A stretch of 64,000 nucleotides of DNA from QZLE01 sp033852075 (lineage in GTDB: Bacteria > Pseudomonadota > Gammaproteobacteria > QZLD01), in assembly GCA_033852075.1 (NCBI GenBank), contig JAWSVC010000004.1, positions 52,665-116,664 of the forward strand, given 5' to 3'. How positions within the stretch are numbered: position 1 is the stretch's first letter; each line of letters starts with the position of its first letter. Below the pieces are notes generated by a model that saw nothing but the letters and a program-made list of their open reading frames with translations, had not been told where the DNA came from and searched no databases. Both the position numbers and the translations under genes were made by a program. Below, one piece after another: positions 34,712 to 43,598 of this stretch.

Positions 34712-35194
34712 GTGATTGATGATGACGGTTACAGGCCAAATGTTGGAATAGTTTTGCTTAATAAGGAAAATCACGTCTTGTGGGCGCGAAGGATTGGGCA
34801 GAATGCATGGCAGTTTCCTCAGGGAGGGATTAGGAAAGGAGAGACTGCGGAGCAAGCATTGTATCGTGAGCTAAATGAAGAGATTGGATTATTTCCAGAA
34901 AATGTAAAGATTTTGGCGCGTACTGATGGGTGGCTCAAATATGATTTGCCACAAAACCTTATTAGACAGCACCAGTTTCCGCTATGTATTGGGCAAAAAC
35001 AGGTGTGGTTTTTGCTGCGTCTTCTAGCGGATGATCATGATATTAAGATTGATACTACGGACTCGCCTGAATTTGATGATTGGCGCTGGGTTGATTATTG
35101 GCATCCGTTGAAGGAAGTGGTTTCTTTTAAAAAGAATGTTTATAACCAGGCTCTGGAGTTTTTTGCTAATAACGTGTTGAACAAATATTTATAA
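34712..35194 (+). CDS. rppH: RNA pyrophosphohydrolase
   Basis: A 160-residue Nudix enzyme that removes pyrophosphate from 5'-triphosphate mRNA and triggers decay. The N-terminus MIDDDGYRPNVGIVLLN and QFPQGGIRKGETAEQALYRE with EEIGL are classic RppH. DLPQNLIRQ and KQVWFLLRL also fit. The start is GTG at 34712. It lies 25 bp before ptsP, as in many gammaproteobacteria. Confidence 0.95.
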   Translation: MIDDDGYRPNVGIVLLNKENHVLWARRIGQNAWQFPQGGIRKGETAEQALYRELNEEIGLFPENVKILARTDGWLKYDLPQNLIRQHQFPLCIGQKQVWFLLRLLADDHDIKIDTTDSPEFDDWRWVDYWHPLKEVVSFKKNVYNQALEFFANNVLNKYL

Positions 35195-35219
35195 CTTTGT
35201 CGGTTATATGGATGATTGA

Positions 35220-37487
35220 ATGCTTAAACCATTAGATAGGATAATTAGCGAAGTTGATGCAGTTGAAGATCTTTCGGCAGGTTTAGATATTATTGTTGAT
35301 CGAGTATCTGAATTGCTTGGGGTTGATGTATGTTCAATCTATCTAAAGCAGCCGGATACTGAAAACTTTGTTTTAATGGCGTCTGTTGGTTTAAATACCG
35401 GTGCAGTTGGTAAAGCTTGTCTTGCTGGAGATGAGGGCTTGGTTAGCTTGGTTGCAAAAAGGTCTGAACCGATTAATCTTCCCGATGCATTTGATCACCC
35501 TAATTTTAGATATATTCCAGGTACTGGCGAAGAAAAATACAGGTCTTTTCTTGGTGTTCCGATTATTCATCAGCGTAATCCTGTTGGTGTAGCTGTAGTT
35601 CAAAGTAAAGAGACTCGTGTTTTTAATGAAGATGAAGTTTCTTTATTGATGACGTTGATGGCGCAGCTAGCCAATATAATTTCTATAAATGAAATTAGTA
35701 GTAGCATCAAGGAGATTCAAAAAGGCAAGAAAGCGCGAGTTTTGGCAATGCGCGGTGTTGCTGGTGGTACTGGAATAGTTATTGGTACGGCGGTTACTTC
35801 TCAGGTTGGAGTTAATCTGAAAGGTATTAGCGATAGAGAAGTGAAAGATCAGCAAGCCGAGATTGATGCGATAATGACCGCAATAAAAACCACTCGAGAA
35901 GAGATTAGTCATCTAAGCAAAAAGATGACAGGGCATCTGGCTGATGATGATAGGTTGGTGTTTGATGCTTATGTGGGAATGTTGGAAACCGGTAGTTTGA
36001 TTGATGATACCATTGCAAGAATTAAGCACGGGAATAAATGGGCTGGTGTGGCATTTCGCGACACAATTTTAGAGCATGTTCGTGCCTTTGAGGATATGGA
36101 TGATCCATATCTGCGTGAGAGATCTAGCGATGTAAAAGGACTTGGCAAAAGAGTTTTAATGCATCTTTTAGACGATGCAAATACTAAAACGAAATATCCC
36201 AAGGGGACGATTTTGGTTGGTGAGGATATTACTCCCGCGCAATTGGCAGGAATCCCTCGCAATAAGCTATCTGGTGTGGTTTGTACCAAAGGATCGGTGA
36301 CCTCGCATGTGGCAATTTTAGCGCGTGCCCTGGGAATTCCGTCAGTAATGGGTGTTAGTGAGCTTCCTTTAAATCTGGTCGATGGTAGACGAATGATCGT
36401 CGATGGATATAGTGGAAGATGTTATCTTGATCCGCCAAGAACAGTGGTTCGTGAATATAATAGGTTAATAAAGGAAGAGGAGGAACTTTCTGAGAGCATT
36501 GGCGAGCTTAAAGATCTTCCTGCCGAGAGCCCTGATGGTGCTGTCGTAAGATTATATTCCAATACAGGTTTGATATCAGATGTTAACTATGCTTTAGAAA
36601 GTGGTTCAGAAGGGATAGGATTGCATCGTACCGAATTCCCATTTATGACAAGAGATAGGTTTCCTGGAGAAAGGGAACAAACCGAACTTTATCGAGAGAT
36701 ACTAGAACCAATTGCTCCGCATCAGGTGGTATTAAGAACCTTAGATATTGGTGGTGATAAAGCATTACCATATTTTCCTATTGTTGAAGATAACCCATTT
36801 TTGGGGTGGCGGGGGATTCGAGTAACTCTTGATCATCCTGAAATCTTTGCAACGCAGCTGCGTTCTATGTTGAATGCAAATGTTGGCTTGGGTAATTTAC
36901 ATGTATTGTTTCCAATGGTTAGTTGTTTATCAGAATTAGATGAGTCTATTGCATTACTTGATAGGGTAACTAAAGAACTGCAGGATGAAGGGGTAATGGT
37001 AACCAAGCCAAAGGTTGGTGCGATGATAGAGGTTCCTTCGGCAGTATATCTTGCAGATGCAATAGCGCGCCGAGTAGATTTTCTTTCTATTGGGAGTAAT
37101 GACCTAACTCAATATCTAATGGCTGTAGACAGGAATAATTCCCGCGTAGCTGATCTATATGATGAGCTGCATCCAGCAGTTTTGCGAGCTATTTTGCAAG
37201 TTGCGGATGCAGGTCAAAGAACAGGGAAACCCGTGTGTGTTTGCGGTACTATGGCGTCAGATCCTGCCGCAGCAATTTTATTGTTCGCAATGGGTGTGGA
37301 TGGTTTAAGTATGACGTCATCAAGTATTAATCGAATCAAGTGGGTTATTCGCACCATTGCTAAGTCAAGGGCGGAAGATCTTTTAGATAAGGCGCTATTG
37401 CTTGATAGTCCTGTTGAGATTCGTAAGTTGTTGCATAATGCGTTGGAAGAGGCAGGATTGGGTGGTCTGCTTCGCGCCGGCAAATAA
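35220..37487 (+). CDS. ptsP: Phosphoenolpyruvate-protein phosphotransferase PtsP (EI-Ntr)
   Basis: A 755-residue enzyme of the nitrogen phosphotransferase system; it takes phosphate from PEP and passes it to NPr. The N-terminal GAF domain (about 1-165) includes VCSIYLKQPDTENFVLMAS. The EI region has the active-site His in GSVTSHVAILARALGIPSVMG, the PEP-binding EGIGLHRTEFPFM and TLDIGGDKALPYFP, and SIGSNDLTQYLMAVDR. It follows rppH in an apparent operon. No partner NPr or EIIA gene is in the window. Confidence 0.96.
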   Translation: MLKPLDRIISEVDAVEDLSAGLDIIVDRVSELLGVDVCSIYLKQPDTENFVLMASVGLNTGAVGKACLAGDEGLVSLVAKRSEPINLPDAFDHPNFRYIPGTGEEKYRSFLGVPIIHQRNPVGVAVVQSKETRVFNEDEVSLLMTLMAQLANIISINEISSSIKEIQKGKKARVLAMRGVAGGTGIVIGTAVTSQVGVNLKGISDREVKDQQAEIDAIMTAIKTTREEISHLSKKMTGHLADDDRLVFDAYVGMLETGSLIDDTIARIKHGNKWAGVAFRDTILEHVRAFEDMDDPYLRERSSDVKGLGKRVLMHLLDDANTKTKYPKGTILVGEDITPAQLAGIPRNKLSGVVCTKGSVTSHVAILARALGIPSVMGVSELPLNLVDGRRMIVDGYSGRCYLDPPRTVVREYNRLIKEEEELSESIGELKDLPAESPDGAVVRLYSNTGLISDVNYALESGSEGIGLHRTEFPFMTRDRFPGEREQTELYREILEPIAPHQVVLRTLDIGGDKALPYFPIVEDNPFLGWRGIRVTLDHPEIFATQLRSMLNANVGLGNLHVLFPMVSCLSELDESIALLDRVTKELQDEGVMVTKPKVGAMIEVPSAVYLADAIARRVDFLSIGSNDLTQYLMAVDRNNSRVADLYDELHPAVLRAILQVADAGQRTGKPVCVCGTMASDPAAAILLFAMGVDGLSMTSSSINRIKWVIRTIAKSRAEDLLDKALLLDSPVEIRKLLHNALEEAGLGGLLRAGK

Positions 37488-37491
37488 TTTT

Positions 37492-37559
37492 AAAGCTATT
37501 GCGCTTGCAAATACTTCGTTATAAATCCATTTTTTCATACTCATTTACTTGAATGTAAA
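37492..37559. repeat. Dispersed repeat unit (copy 2) with near-palindrome
   Basis: AAAGCTATTGCGCTTGC repeats the sequence at 9775-9791 exactly. About 36 bp on, TTTACTTGAATGTAAA resembles the palindrome at 24280. It lies in the 230-bp gap before the restriction locus and may mark one border of that insertion. Confidence 0.6.
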
Positions 37560-37718
37560 CTTCATCAATTTTGATAGTAATTCACATATTTCAATGCTGA
37601 TGCTATATTGAACGCAGGTTAAATATTGGTTTATCTTTCACATGGGGTTATCTGAAAGGCTGTCATAGATCATTATGATTGCTAACAGGGAATAACAAGG
37701 TGGTTTTGGGTTGTCTAA

Positions 37719-39170
37719 ATGTCAAAAACTGAAGCACAAACTCGTACGGAATTGATTGATAAACAGCTCAATATTGCAGGCTGGAATGTCAAAGACCCAA
37801 CTCAAGTTGTCGAAGAGTTTGATATTGTTGTTGATTCCCCAAATATTATTCGCGATCACGATACAACTTTATCCCCACATTTTTTTGACCTGATTGTAGT
37901 GGATGAAAGCCATCGCTCTATCTATAACCCCTTTGGGGAAATTCTCAATTACTTCAAAACCATTACGCTAGGTTTAACTGCAACGCCCACGGATATTATT
38001 GATCACAATACTTTCGAATTATTCCATTGTGAGGATGGCATTCCAACCTTTGCTTACACATATGAAGAGGCCGTTAATAACACTCCTCCCTATCTGTCTG
38101 ATTTTCAGGTAATGAAAATACAAACAAAATTTCAAATGGAGGGGATAAGCAAGCGAACAATCTCTCTTGAAGATCAAAAAAAGCTGATACTTGAAGGCAA
38201 AGAGATTGAAGAGATTAATTTCGAAGGTACACAGCTTGAAAAGCAGGTTATCAATAAGGGGACTAATACACTTATCGTAAAAGAATTTATGGATGAGTGC
38301 ATTAAAGATCACAATGGAGTGTTGCCGGGTAAAACAATATTCTTTTGTTCTTCCAAAGCCCATGCACGCCGTACAGAAGAGATATTCGATAACCTCTATC
38401 CGGAATACAAAGGTGAGCTGGCGAAAGTTTTGGTATCCGATGACCCAAGAGTTTACGGGAAAGGTGGGCTTTTAGATCAGTTTACCAACAACGATATGCC
38501 TCGTATTGCCATTAGTGTTGATATGCTTGATACAGGTATAGATGTCAGAGAGCTGGTTAACCTTGTTTTCGCAAAACCGGTATATTCATATACAAAATTC
38601 TGGCAGATGATAGGTCGTGGTACCCGTTTATTAGAGCCAAAGAAAATAAAGCCTTGGTGTACCGAAAAAGATATCTTTCTCATTCTTGATTGCTGGGATA
38701 ATTTTGAATATTTCAAGCTGCAACCAAAGGGCAAAGAACTTAAACCGCAGCTTCCTTTGCCGGTGCGTTTGGTTGGGTTAAGAATTGATAAAATAGAATG
38801 TGCCATAGATATAGGTGAAGAAGATATAGCTCAAAGAGAAAGCCAAAAGCTACAGCAACAGATTACGGAACTACCGCAAAACTCTGTAGTGATAAAAGAA
38901 GCGGCTTCAGTATTAGCCAAAATTGAAGATCAAAATTTCTGGATCAACCTTAATCACCAAAAGTTAGAGTATTTGCGTACAGAGATTAAACCGTTATTTC
39001 GAACGCTTTCCGATACTGACTTTAAAGCAATGCGCTTTGAACGAGATATACTTGAATACACGCTTTCAGTATTGCAGGCAGAGGTTGGTGATATTGCCGA
39101 TAAAGACTTAACCAATATCGAAAGCGGCATTGTAAAAGAGCTATTGGAGCTGAAGGAGATGATTGGGTGA
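37719..39170 (+). pseudogene. hsdR: HsdR with internal in-frame deletion (type I restriction subunit remnant)
   Basis: An open frame of 483 residues, about half the usual HsdR length. The first ~38 residues (TEAQTRTELIDKQLNIAGWN) are the normal HsdR N-terminus. They join directly to the middle of the helicase at SPNIIRDHDTTLSPHFFDL, so the nuclease domain and Walker A are missing. What remains are motif II DESH (62-65), motif III GLTATP (85-90), the C-terminal RecA domain with VDMLDTGIDV and QMIGRGTR, and the HsdM-contacting helical end. Without nuclease and P-loop it cannot cut or translocate DNA. The frame is still open, so loss may be recent or the remnant may be retained. It overlaps rhuM by 4 bp (GTGA). 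Confidence 0.85.
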
Positions 39171-40219
39171 CCAAAAAGCAAAATCATATTGTGCCCAATA
39201 ACTCATTTACCGATTTTCTACTTTATACCACGCCAGACGGCAAGGTTAAGGTGGAAATATTCCTTAAAGATGAAAATATCTGGCTAACTCAGGACAAAAT
39301 TGCCGAACTGTTTGGTGTGCAACGCCCAGCAATTACCAAACACCTGAAAAACATCTTTGAGAGCGGAGAATTGCAGGAACAAGTGGTTAGTTCCATTTTG
39401 GAACATACCACTCAACATGGTGCTATAGAAGGGAAAACGCAAACCAAAGCGGTTAAATTTTATAACCTGGATGCGATAATTTCGGTTGGTTATCGGGTTA
39501 ACTCGAAGCAGGCAACACAGTTCCGCATTTGGGCTACAGAGCGCCTTAAAGAGTACATCATCAAGGGCTTCACCATGGATGATGAGCGCCTGAAAAATCC
39601 GGATCGCGTCTTTGGTGAAGACTACTTTGAAGAACAGCTTGCCCGTATCCGTGATATCCGTTCCAGTGAGCGCCGTTTCTACCAGAAAATCACCGATATC
39701 TATGCCCAATGCAGTGCCGACTACAACAAAGATGCAGAAGAGACAAAACACTTTTTTGCAACAGTTCAAAACAAACTGCACTGGGCAATCACCCGGCAAA
39801 CAGCGGCAGAGATTATCCATAGTCGAGCCGATAGCTCAAAAGAAAACATGGGGCTAACATCATGGAAAAACGCCCCGGAAGGAAAAATCAGAAAGACCGA
39901 TGTCGCCGTTGCCAAAAACTACCTGAATAAAGAGGAACTGGATGGTTTAAACCGAATTGTAACCATGTATCTGGACTATGCCGAAATGCAGGTTAAAAAC
40001 CGCAAAGTTATGAATATGCAGGACTGGATTCAAAAGCTGGATGCATTTCTGCAATTTAACGAACAGGAAATTCTAGATAACCCTGGCAAGATCGGCGCCG
40101 AAATAGCCAAAAGCTTTGCCGAAGGTGAGCTGGAAAAATATCGCATAGTGCAGGATCATTTGACAGAAAGTGATTTTGATAAGGTGGTTAAGAAAGTTGT
40201 GCAAGTACATAAGTCATAG
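39167..40219 (+). CDS. RhuM-family protein
   Basis: A 350-residue protein of the virulence RhuM family. The N-terminal part (about 15-125) has EIFLKDENIWLTQDKIAELFGVQ, a helix-turn-helix-like segment, VKFYNLDAIISVGYRVNS and QFRIWATERLKEYI. A conserved long helical C-terminal half follows (DYFEEQLARIRDIRSSERRFYQKI). These proteins occur widely within type I restriction loci and islands; their function is not established. The start is GTG, coupled to the hsdR stop. Base composition is less AT-rich than the neighbouring chromosomal genes, which suggests acquisition with the locus. It appears intact between two damaged genes. Confidence 0.88.
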   Translation: MTKKQNHIVPNNSFTDFLLYTTPDGKVKVEIFLKDENIWLTQDKIAELFGVQRPAITKHLKNIFESGELQEQVVSSILEHTTQHGAIEGKTQTKAVKFYNLDAIISVGYRVNSKQATQFRIWATERLKEYIIKGFTMDDERLKNPDRVFGEDYFEEQLARIRDIRSSERRFYQKITDIYAQCSADYNKDAEETKHFFATVQNKLHWAITRQTAAEIIHSRADSSKENMGLTSWKNAPEGKIRKTDVAVAKNYLNKEELDGLNRIVTMYLDYAEMQVKNRKVMNMQDWIQKLDAFLQFNEQEILDNPGKIGAEIAKSFAEGELEKYRIVQDHLTESDFDKVVKKVVQVHKS

Positions 40220-40306
40220 AAGAGAAAAGATGATTATATACGAAGTTTTAGGTGGTTTACAAAGCAGCATAATGAGAAATTCATTTGAGTTATTGGCGGT
40301 GATTAA

Positions 40307-41681
40307 ATGAATTGGCCAGTAAAGCCTTTAGGAGATATTTTTTTACAATCAGGAAAGACTCGGGCTGGTGAAAAAAAATACCCTGTTTTATCCATTACGA
40401 TGAAACATGGCCTTGTAGATCAAGCCGATAAATTCAAAAAACGTATCGCAAGTAAAGATGTTTCTAAGTATAGAGTGGCGTTCAAAAATGAACTTGTTGT
40501 TGGCTTTCCAATTGATGAGGGTGTTCTTGGTTTCCAAACAAAATATCCTGCAGGTATTGTTAGTCCCGCTTACGACATCTGGAAATTAAAAACGCTAAAT
40601 GATGTTTATATTCCATATCTTGAAAGGTACCTTCGATCTTTCCAAGCAAGACACCTTTATGCCTCGAAAATGCAAGGAGCTGTTGCGAGAAGGAGAAGCT
40701 TAACTAAGAAAGACTTTTTAGGTCTAGAAATTCCATTTCCAGAAAAGGGCAACCAAAAATGCATCGCTCATCTGCTTGGTAAAGTGGAAGGACTAATCAC
40801 CCAACGCAAACAGCATCTACAACAACTTGATGAACTGCTTAAAAGCGTGTTTTTGGATATGTTTGGTGATCCGGTGAAGAATGAAAAGGGGTGGGATAAA
40901 AAACCTTTTGGTGAAATACTTACAGATATTGAGAGTGGCAAAAGCCCTAAGTGTGAAGCAAGACAAGCGACAGATGGTGAATGGGGGTGTTAAAACTTGG
41001 ATCAGTCACAGAATGTTTTTTCAAAGAGGGTGAAAACAAAGCATTGCCATATGATAGTGAGCCACAAAAAAAGAATGAGGTAAAAAGAGGTGATTTACTG
41101 TTTAGTCGAAAGAACACCTATGAACTCGTTGCTGCGTGTGCATATGTATTTAATACACGCCCACGGTTGCTGATGCCTGATTTGATCTTCAGATTCGTTT
41201 TTAAAGACGATATAGATGTTAATCCAATTTATATCTGGAAACTGCTTATTTCAGATACTCAGAGAAGAAAGGTTCAATCACTTGCAGCTGGAGCTGCTGG
41301 CTCAATGCCAAATATATCAAAAGCAAATCTGAAACAGATTTTGCTGCCAATACCCCCCCTGAACTCCAAAACAAATTCGCAACTATTGTGGAAAAAGTCG
41401 AAGGCATTAAAGCTCAATACCAGCAAAGTCTCGCCGATCTGGAGAGCCTTTACGGCGCACTCAGCCAAAAGGCATTTAAAGGCGAGCTGGATTTATCGCG
41501 TGTTCCGATACCTGAAGAAGATGAAAATGGCGTTGTAGCTGATATAGAGAAATTGAATGAAGCAGAAAGCTTATCATCTGATGATCGACAGCAACTAATT
41601 AAGCGTCTTGGCAAGCTTGATAATATCAGCTTTACAGATTCAGAACTGCGAAGAGACTGTCTAAGTCAATGGATTGGCTAA
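40307..41681 (+). pseudogene. hsdS: HsdS specificity subunit with two single-base frameshifts
   Basis: Three frames together read as one ~458-residue HsdS. The first (from 40307) covers target domain 1 and the central helix (ITQRKQHLQQLDELLKSVFLD, FGDPVKNEKGW) and stops after GEWGC. The second (from 40981, MGVLKLGSV) covers target domain 2 to LLPIPPL. The third carries the conserved C-terminal helix (EKVEGIKAQYQQSLADLESL, ALSQKAFKGELD). The breaks fall at G5 (40983-40987) and C7 (41353-41359); one added base at each restores EWGVLKLG and IPPPELQNKFATIVEKVE. Phase variation, decay or sequencing error could each explain it. No hsdM is in the window. Confidence 0.85.
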
Positions 41682-41785
41682 CAGAGATTTTTGATTTGGC
41701 TAAGCGACGAGGAAGATCTCCCTCTGAGTATTTGAAAGATTTAGAAACAAGCTTTGAACGGGCGCCATATGTTCACGATTCTTGA
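41669..41785 (+). CDS. Short open frame overlapping the hsdS end
   Basis: An ATG that overlaps the last codons of hsdS opens a 38-residue frame, MDWLTEIFDLAKRRGRSP...VHDS. It has no match I recognise and no ribosome binding site. It could be the stump of a further gene of the restriction locus. Confidence 0.3.
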   Translation: MDWLTEIFDLAKRRGRSPSEYLKDLETSFERAPYVHDS

Positions 41786-41852
41786 AAAAGGCCTTTCTTG
41801 ATGCTTGCCAGCGAGCAGGTCTTTTTGAGTAAATCATAGAGCGTAAATCTGT

Positions 41853-42323
41853 TTATTGGTTTGTTTCCCCATCAGATTTTTTCTCAACCACATTCGCTAG
41901 GCGCGCAAGCGCGTCACCTAGAGCTTTATTCTTAACAGAAGATGATAATTGTCTAATATTGCTGATATTTTCTTTATCTATATGAAATGGTTCTGGTTTT
42001 GGTTTTTTGGGTTTGCCCTTGGCTGGAGTTATCTTAAATTTAATTGCGGTAAGGCTGTATTTATACTCTTTGTTGATATATCTTACCAGCTCGTTGGAAT
42101 GGAAGCGGAGTCTGGTAGCCCAGGCTGCCGAGTCAGCAAATATAATCATAGAACTGCCTTTTATAGAACCGAATTCGCAATGTTCAGCAAGTTCAACAGG
42201 GAGGTATGAGCGAATTTTATTCGTAATTTCTTTGTGTTTTTTTGCAGCAGCAATCAGCTTTGAAGTGTTGTTAGGTCGCTCTGCAAAAACTGAAATTGGG
42301 TTCTGGAAATTGTTTTTTTTCAT
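41853..42323 (-). CDS. dciA: DciA/DUF721 family protein
   Basis: A 156-residue protein with the DUF721 core: ITNKIRSYLPVELAEHCEFG, SMIIFADSAAWATRLRF and LVRYINKEYKYSLTAIKFKI, then a Lys/Pro-rich linker and a short helical end (ALGDALARLANVV). DciA is the loader of the replicative helicase in most bacteria. The order dciA (opposite strand) - M23 - secA - argJ matches Pseudomonas. A TTG 45 bases upstream (42368) would add 15 residues; neither start has a clear ribosome binding site. Confidence 0.8.
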   Translation of the reverse strand: MKKNNFQNPISVFAERPNNTSKLIAAAKKHKEITNKIRSYLPVELAEHCEFGSIKGSSMIIFADSAAWATRLRFHSNELVRYINKEYKYSLTAIKFKITPAKGKPKKPKPEPFHIDKENISNIRQLSSSVKNKALGDALARLANVVEKKSDGETNQ

Positions 42324-42420
42324 AAAAAAGGTCGATTTTTCAGATAAATGGTTAAGTTCTGTGATCAATTTGTGATTTTAGCTAAAGATAAAAATTAATT
42401 GCTATACTATTATCTAAGTC

Positions 42421-43368
42421 ATGGAAATAATACTACTAACAGGGCGAGCATGTAAGTTTCGCAAAATAAATTTTGGTCTAGGTGCGCTACTTGGCGTGTT
42501 TCTATTGTTTTCTTTTATCCTTTCCGGTGTTAGTTATTTGGCAGGAAGTCATGGTTCAAGCGTAGTTGTTGATAAACAGCAGGTTGCAGAGACCAGAAAA
42601 GAGATCGAAGATCTTAAGTTGATACTTGCTGATCTTGAACAGCAAAGAACCAAGCTTGAAATGAATAACTATATTGCTCAGGCCGATGCAGAGCTTCTTG
42701 CCAAAAAAGTTGGGGAGATAAATGCGCAGATCATTAGATTAAATGCCTTTGGAGAACGTTTAGCTGGTTTGGCGAAGATTGATAAGGAAGAGTTTGCTTT
42801 TGATAATGATCCTGCGCAAGGTGGGGTTTATGAAGAGATCAAAACTATTGGAGCAAATCAGATTAATGCCGATGAATTTGCTGAATCATTAAAAATATTG
42901 CAGCAAAAGATTGATGGGAAACAGCAACAGTTGGATTATCTACAAAAATTCTTTTTGCGTGAGAAAGTTGATAATAAGACCAAGATATCTGGGCGTCCGA
43001 TAAAAAAAGGTTGGATATCGTCTTATTTTGGTAAGCGTAAAGATCCATTTACAGGTAAAGCCGCGTTTCATAGTGGTATAGATTTGGCGGGAAAGAAAGG
43101 TTCAGATATCGTTGCTGCTGCAGACGGTATCGTGACATGGTCTGGTAAACGTTGGGCATATGGAGAAATGGTTGAAATAGATCATGGTAAAGGAATTACT
43201 ACTAGATATGCACATAATGATAGTTTGGATGTTAATGTTGGTGATCTGGTAAAAAAAGGCCAGGTAATTGCTAAAATGGGTAACTCTGGACGATCAACCG
43301 GCCCGCATCTTCACTTTGAAGTTCGTAAAAACGGCAAGGCCGTTAACCCTCTTAAGTATATTCGCTAG
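42421..43368 (+). CDS. M23-family (LytM-type) metallopeptidase with coiled coil
   Basis: A 315-residue envelope protein with one N-terminal membrane anchor (about 19-40), a periplasmic coiled coil (50-105 and 150-180), and a C-terminal LytM domain. The zinc ligands FHSGIDL and HLHFEV are both present, with GSGRST-type neighbours (GNSGRSTGPHLHFEV), so the domain should be active on peptidoglycan cross-links. It is divergent from dciA across 97 bp, where TATACT near 42403 may be a -10. A terminator follows it before secA. Confidence 0.9.
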   Translation: MEIILLTGRACKFRKINFGLGALLGVFLLFSFILSGVSYLAGSHGSSVVVDKQQVAETRKEIEDLKLILADLEQQRTKLEMNNYIAQADAELLAKKVGEINAQIIRLNAFGERLAGLAKIDKEEFAFDNDPAQGGVYEEIKTIGANQINADEFAESLKILQQKIDGKQQQLDYLQKFFLREKVDNKTKISGRPIKKGWISSYFGKRKDPFTGKAAFHSGIDLAGKKGSDIVAAADGIVTWSGKRWAYGEMVEIDHGKGITTRYAHNDSLDVNVGDLVKKGQVIAKMGNSGRSTGPHLHFEVRKNGKAVNPLKYIR

Positions 43369-43377
43369 TTAAAAATA

Positions 43378-43416
43378 TTAATCTGCTAGCAATTCAGTTG
43401 GCAGATTAAATTTTTA
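43378..43416 (+). terminator. Terminator between the M23 gene and secA
   Basis: TTAATCTGC pairs perfectly with GCAGATTAA across a 14-base loop, followed by A and five T. The remaining 43417-43598 leader before secA shows no secM-like gene. Confidence 0.75.
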
Positions 43417-43598
43417 TTGCGCCCTCTTGAAATATATCTAATCGCCCCCAATAAAAAACCATGCGTCATCAACTGCATTTTTGTTCCTAATGATGTATAT
43501 TGTAACCCAAATTGTGCGCGAGTATTTGGGATGGATGACATACATAAGAATTACACTCTGCGCACCGAAAAATTAACAAATTACAGGTTATCAAGTCG

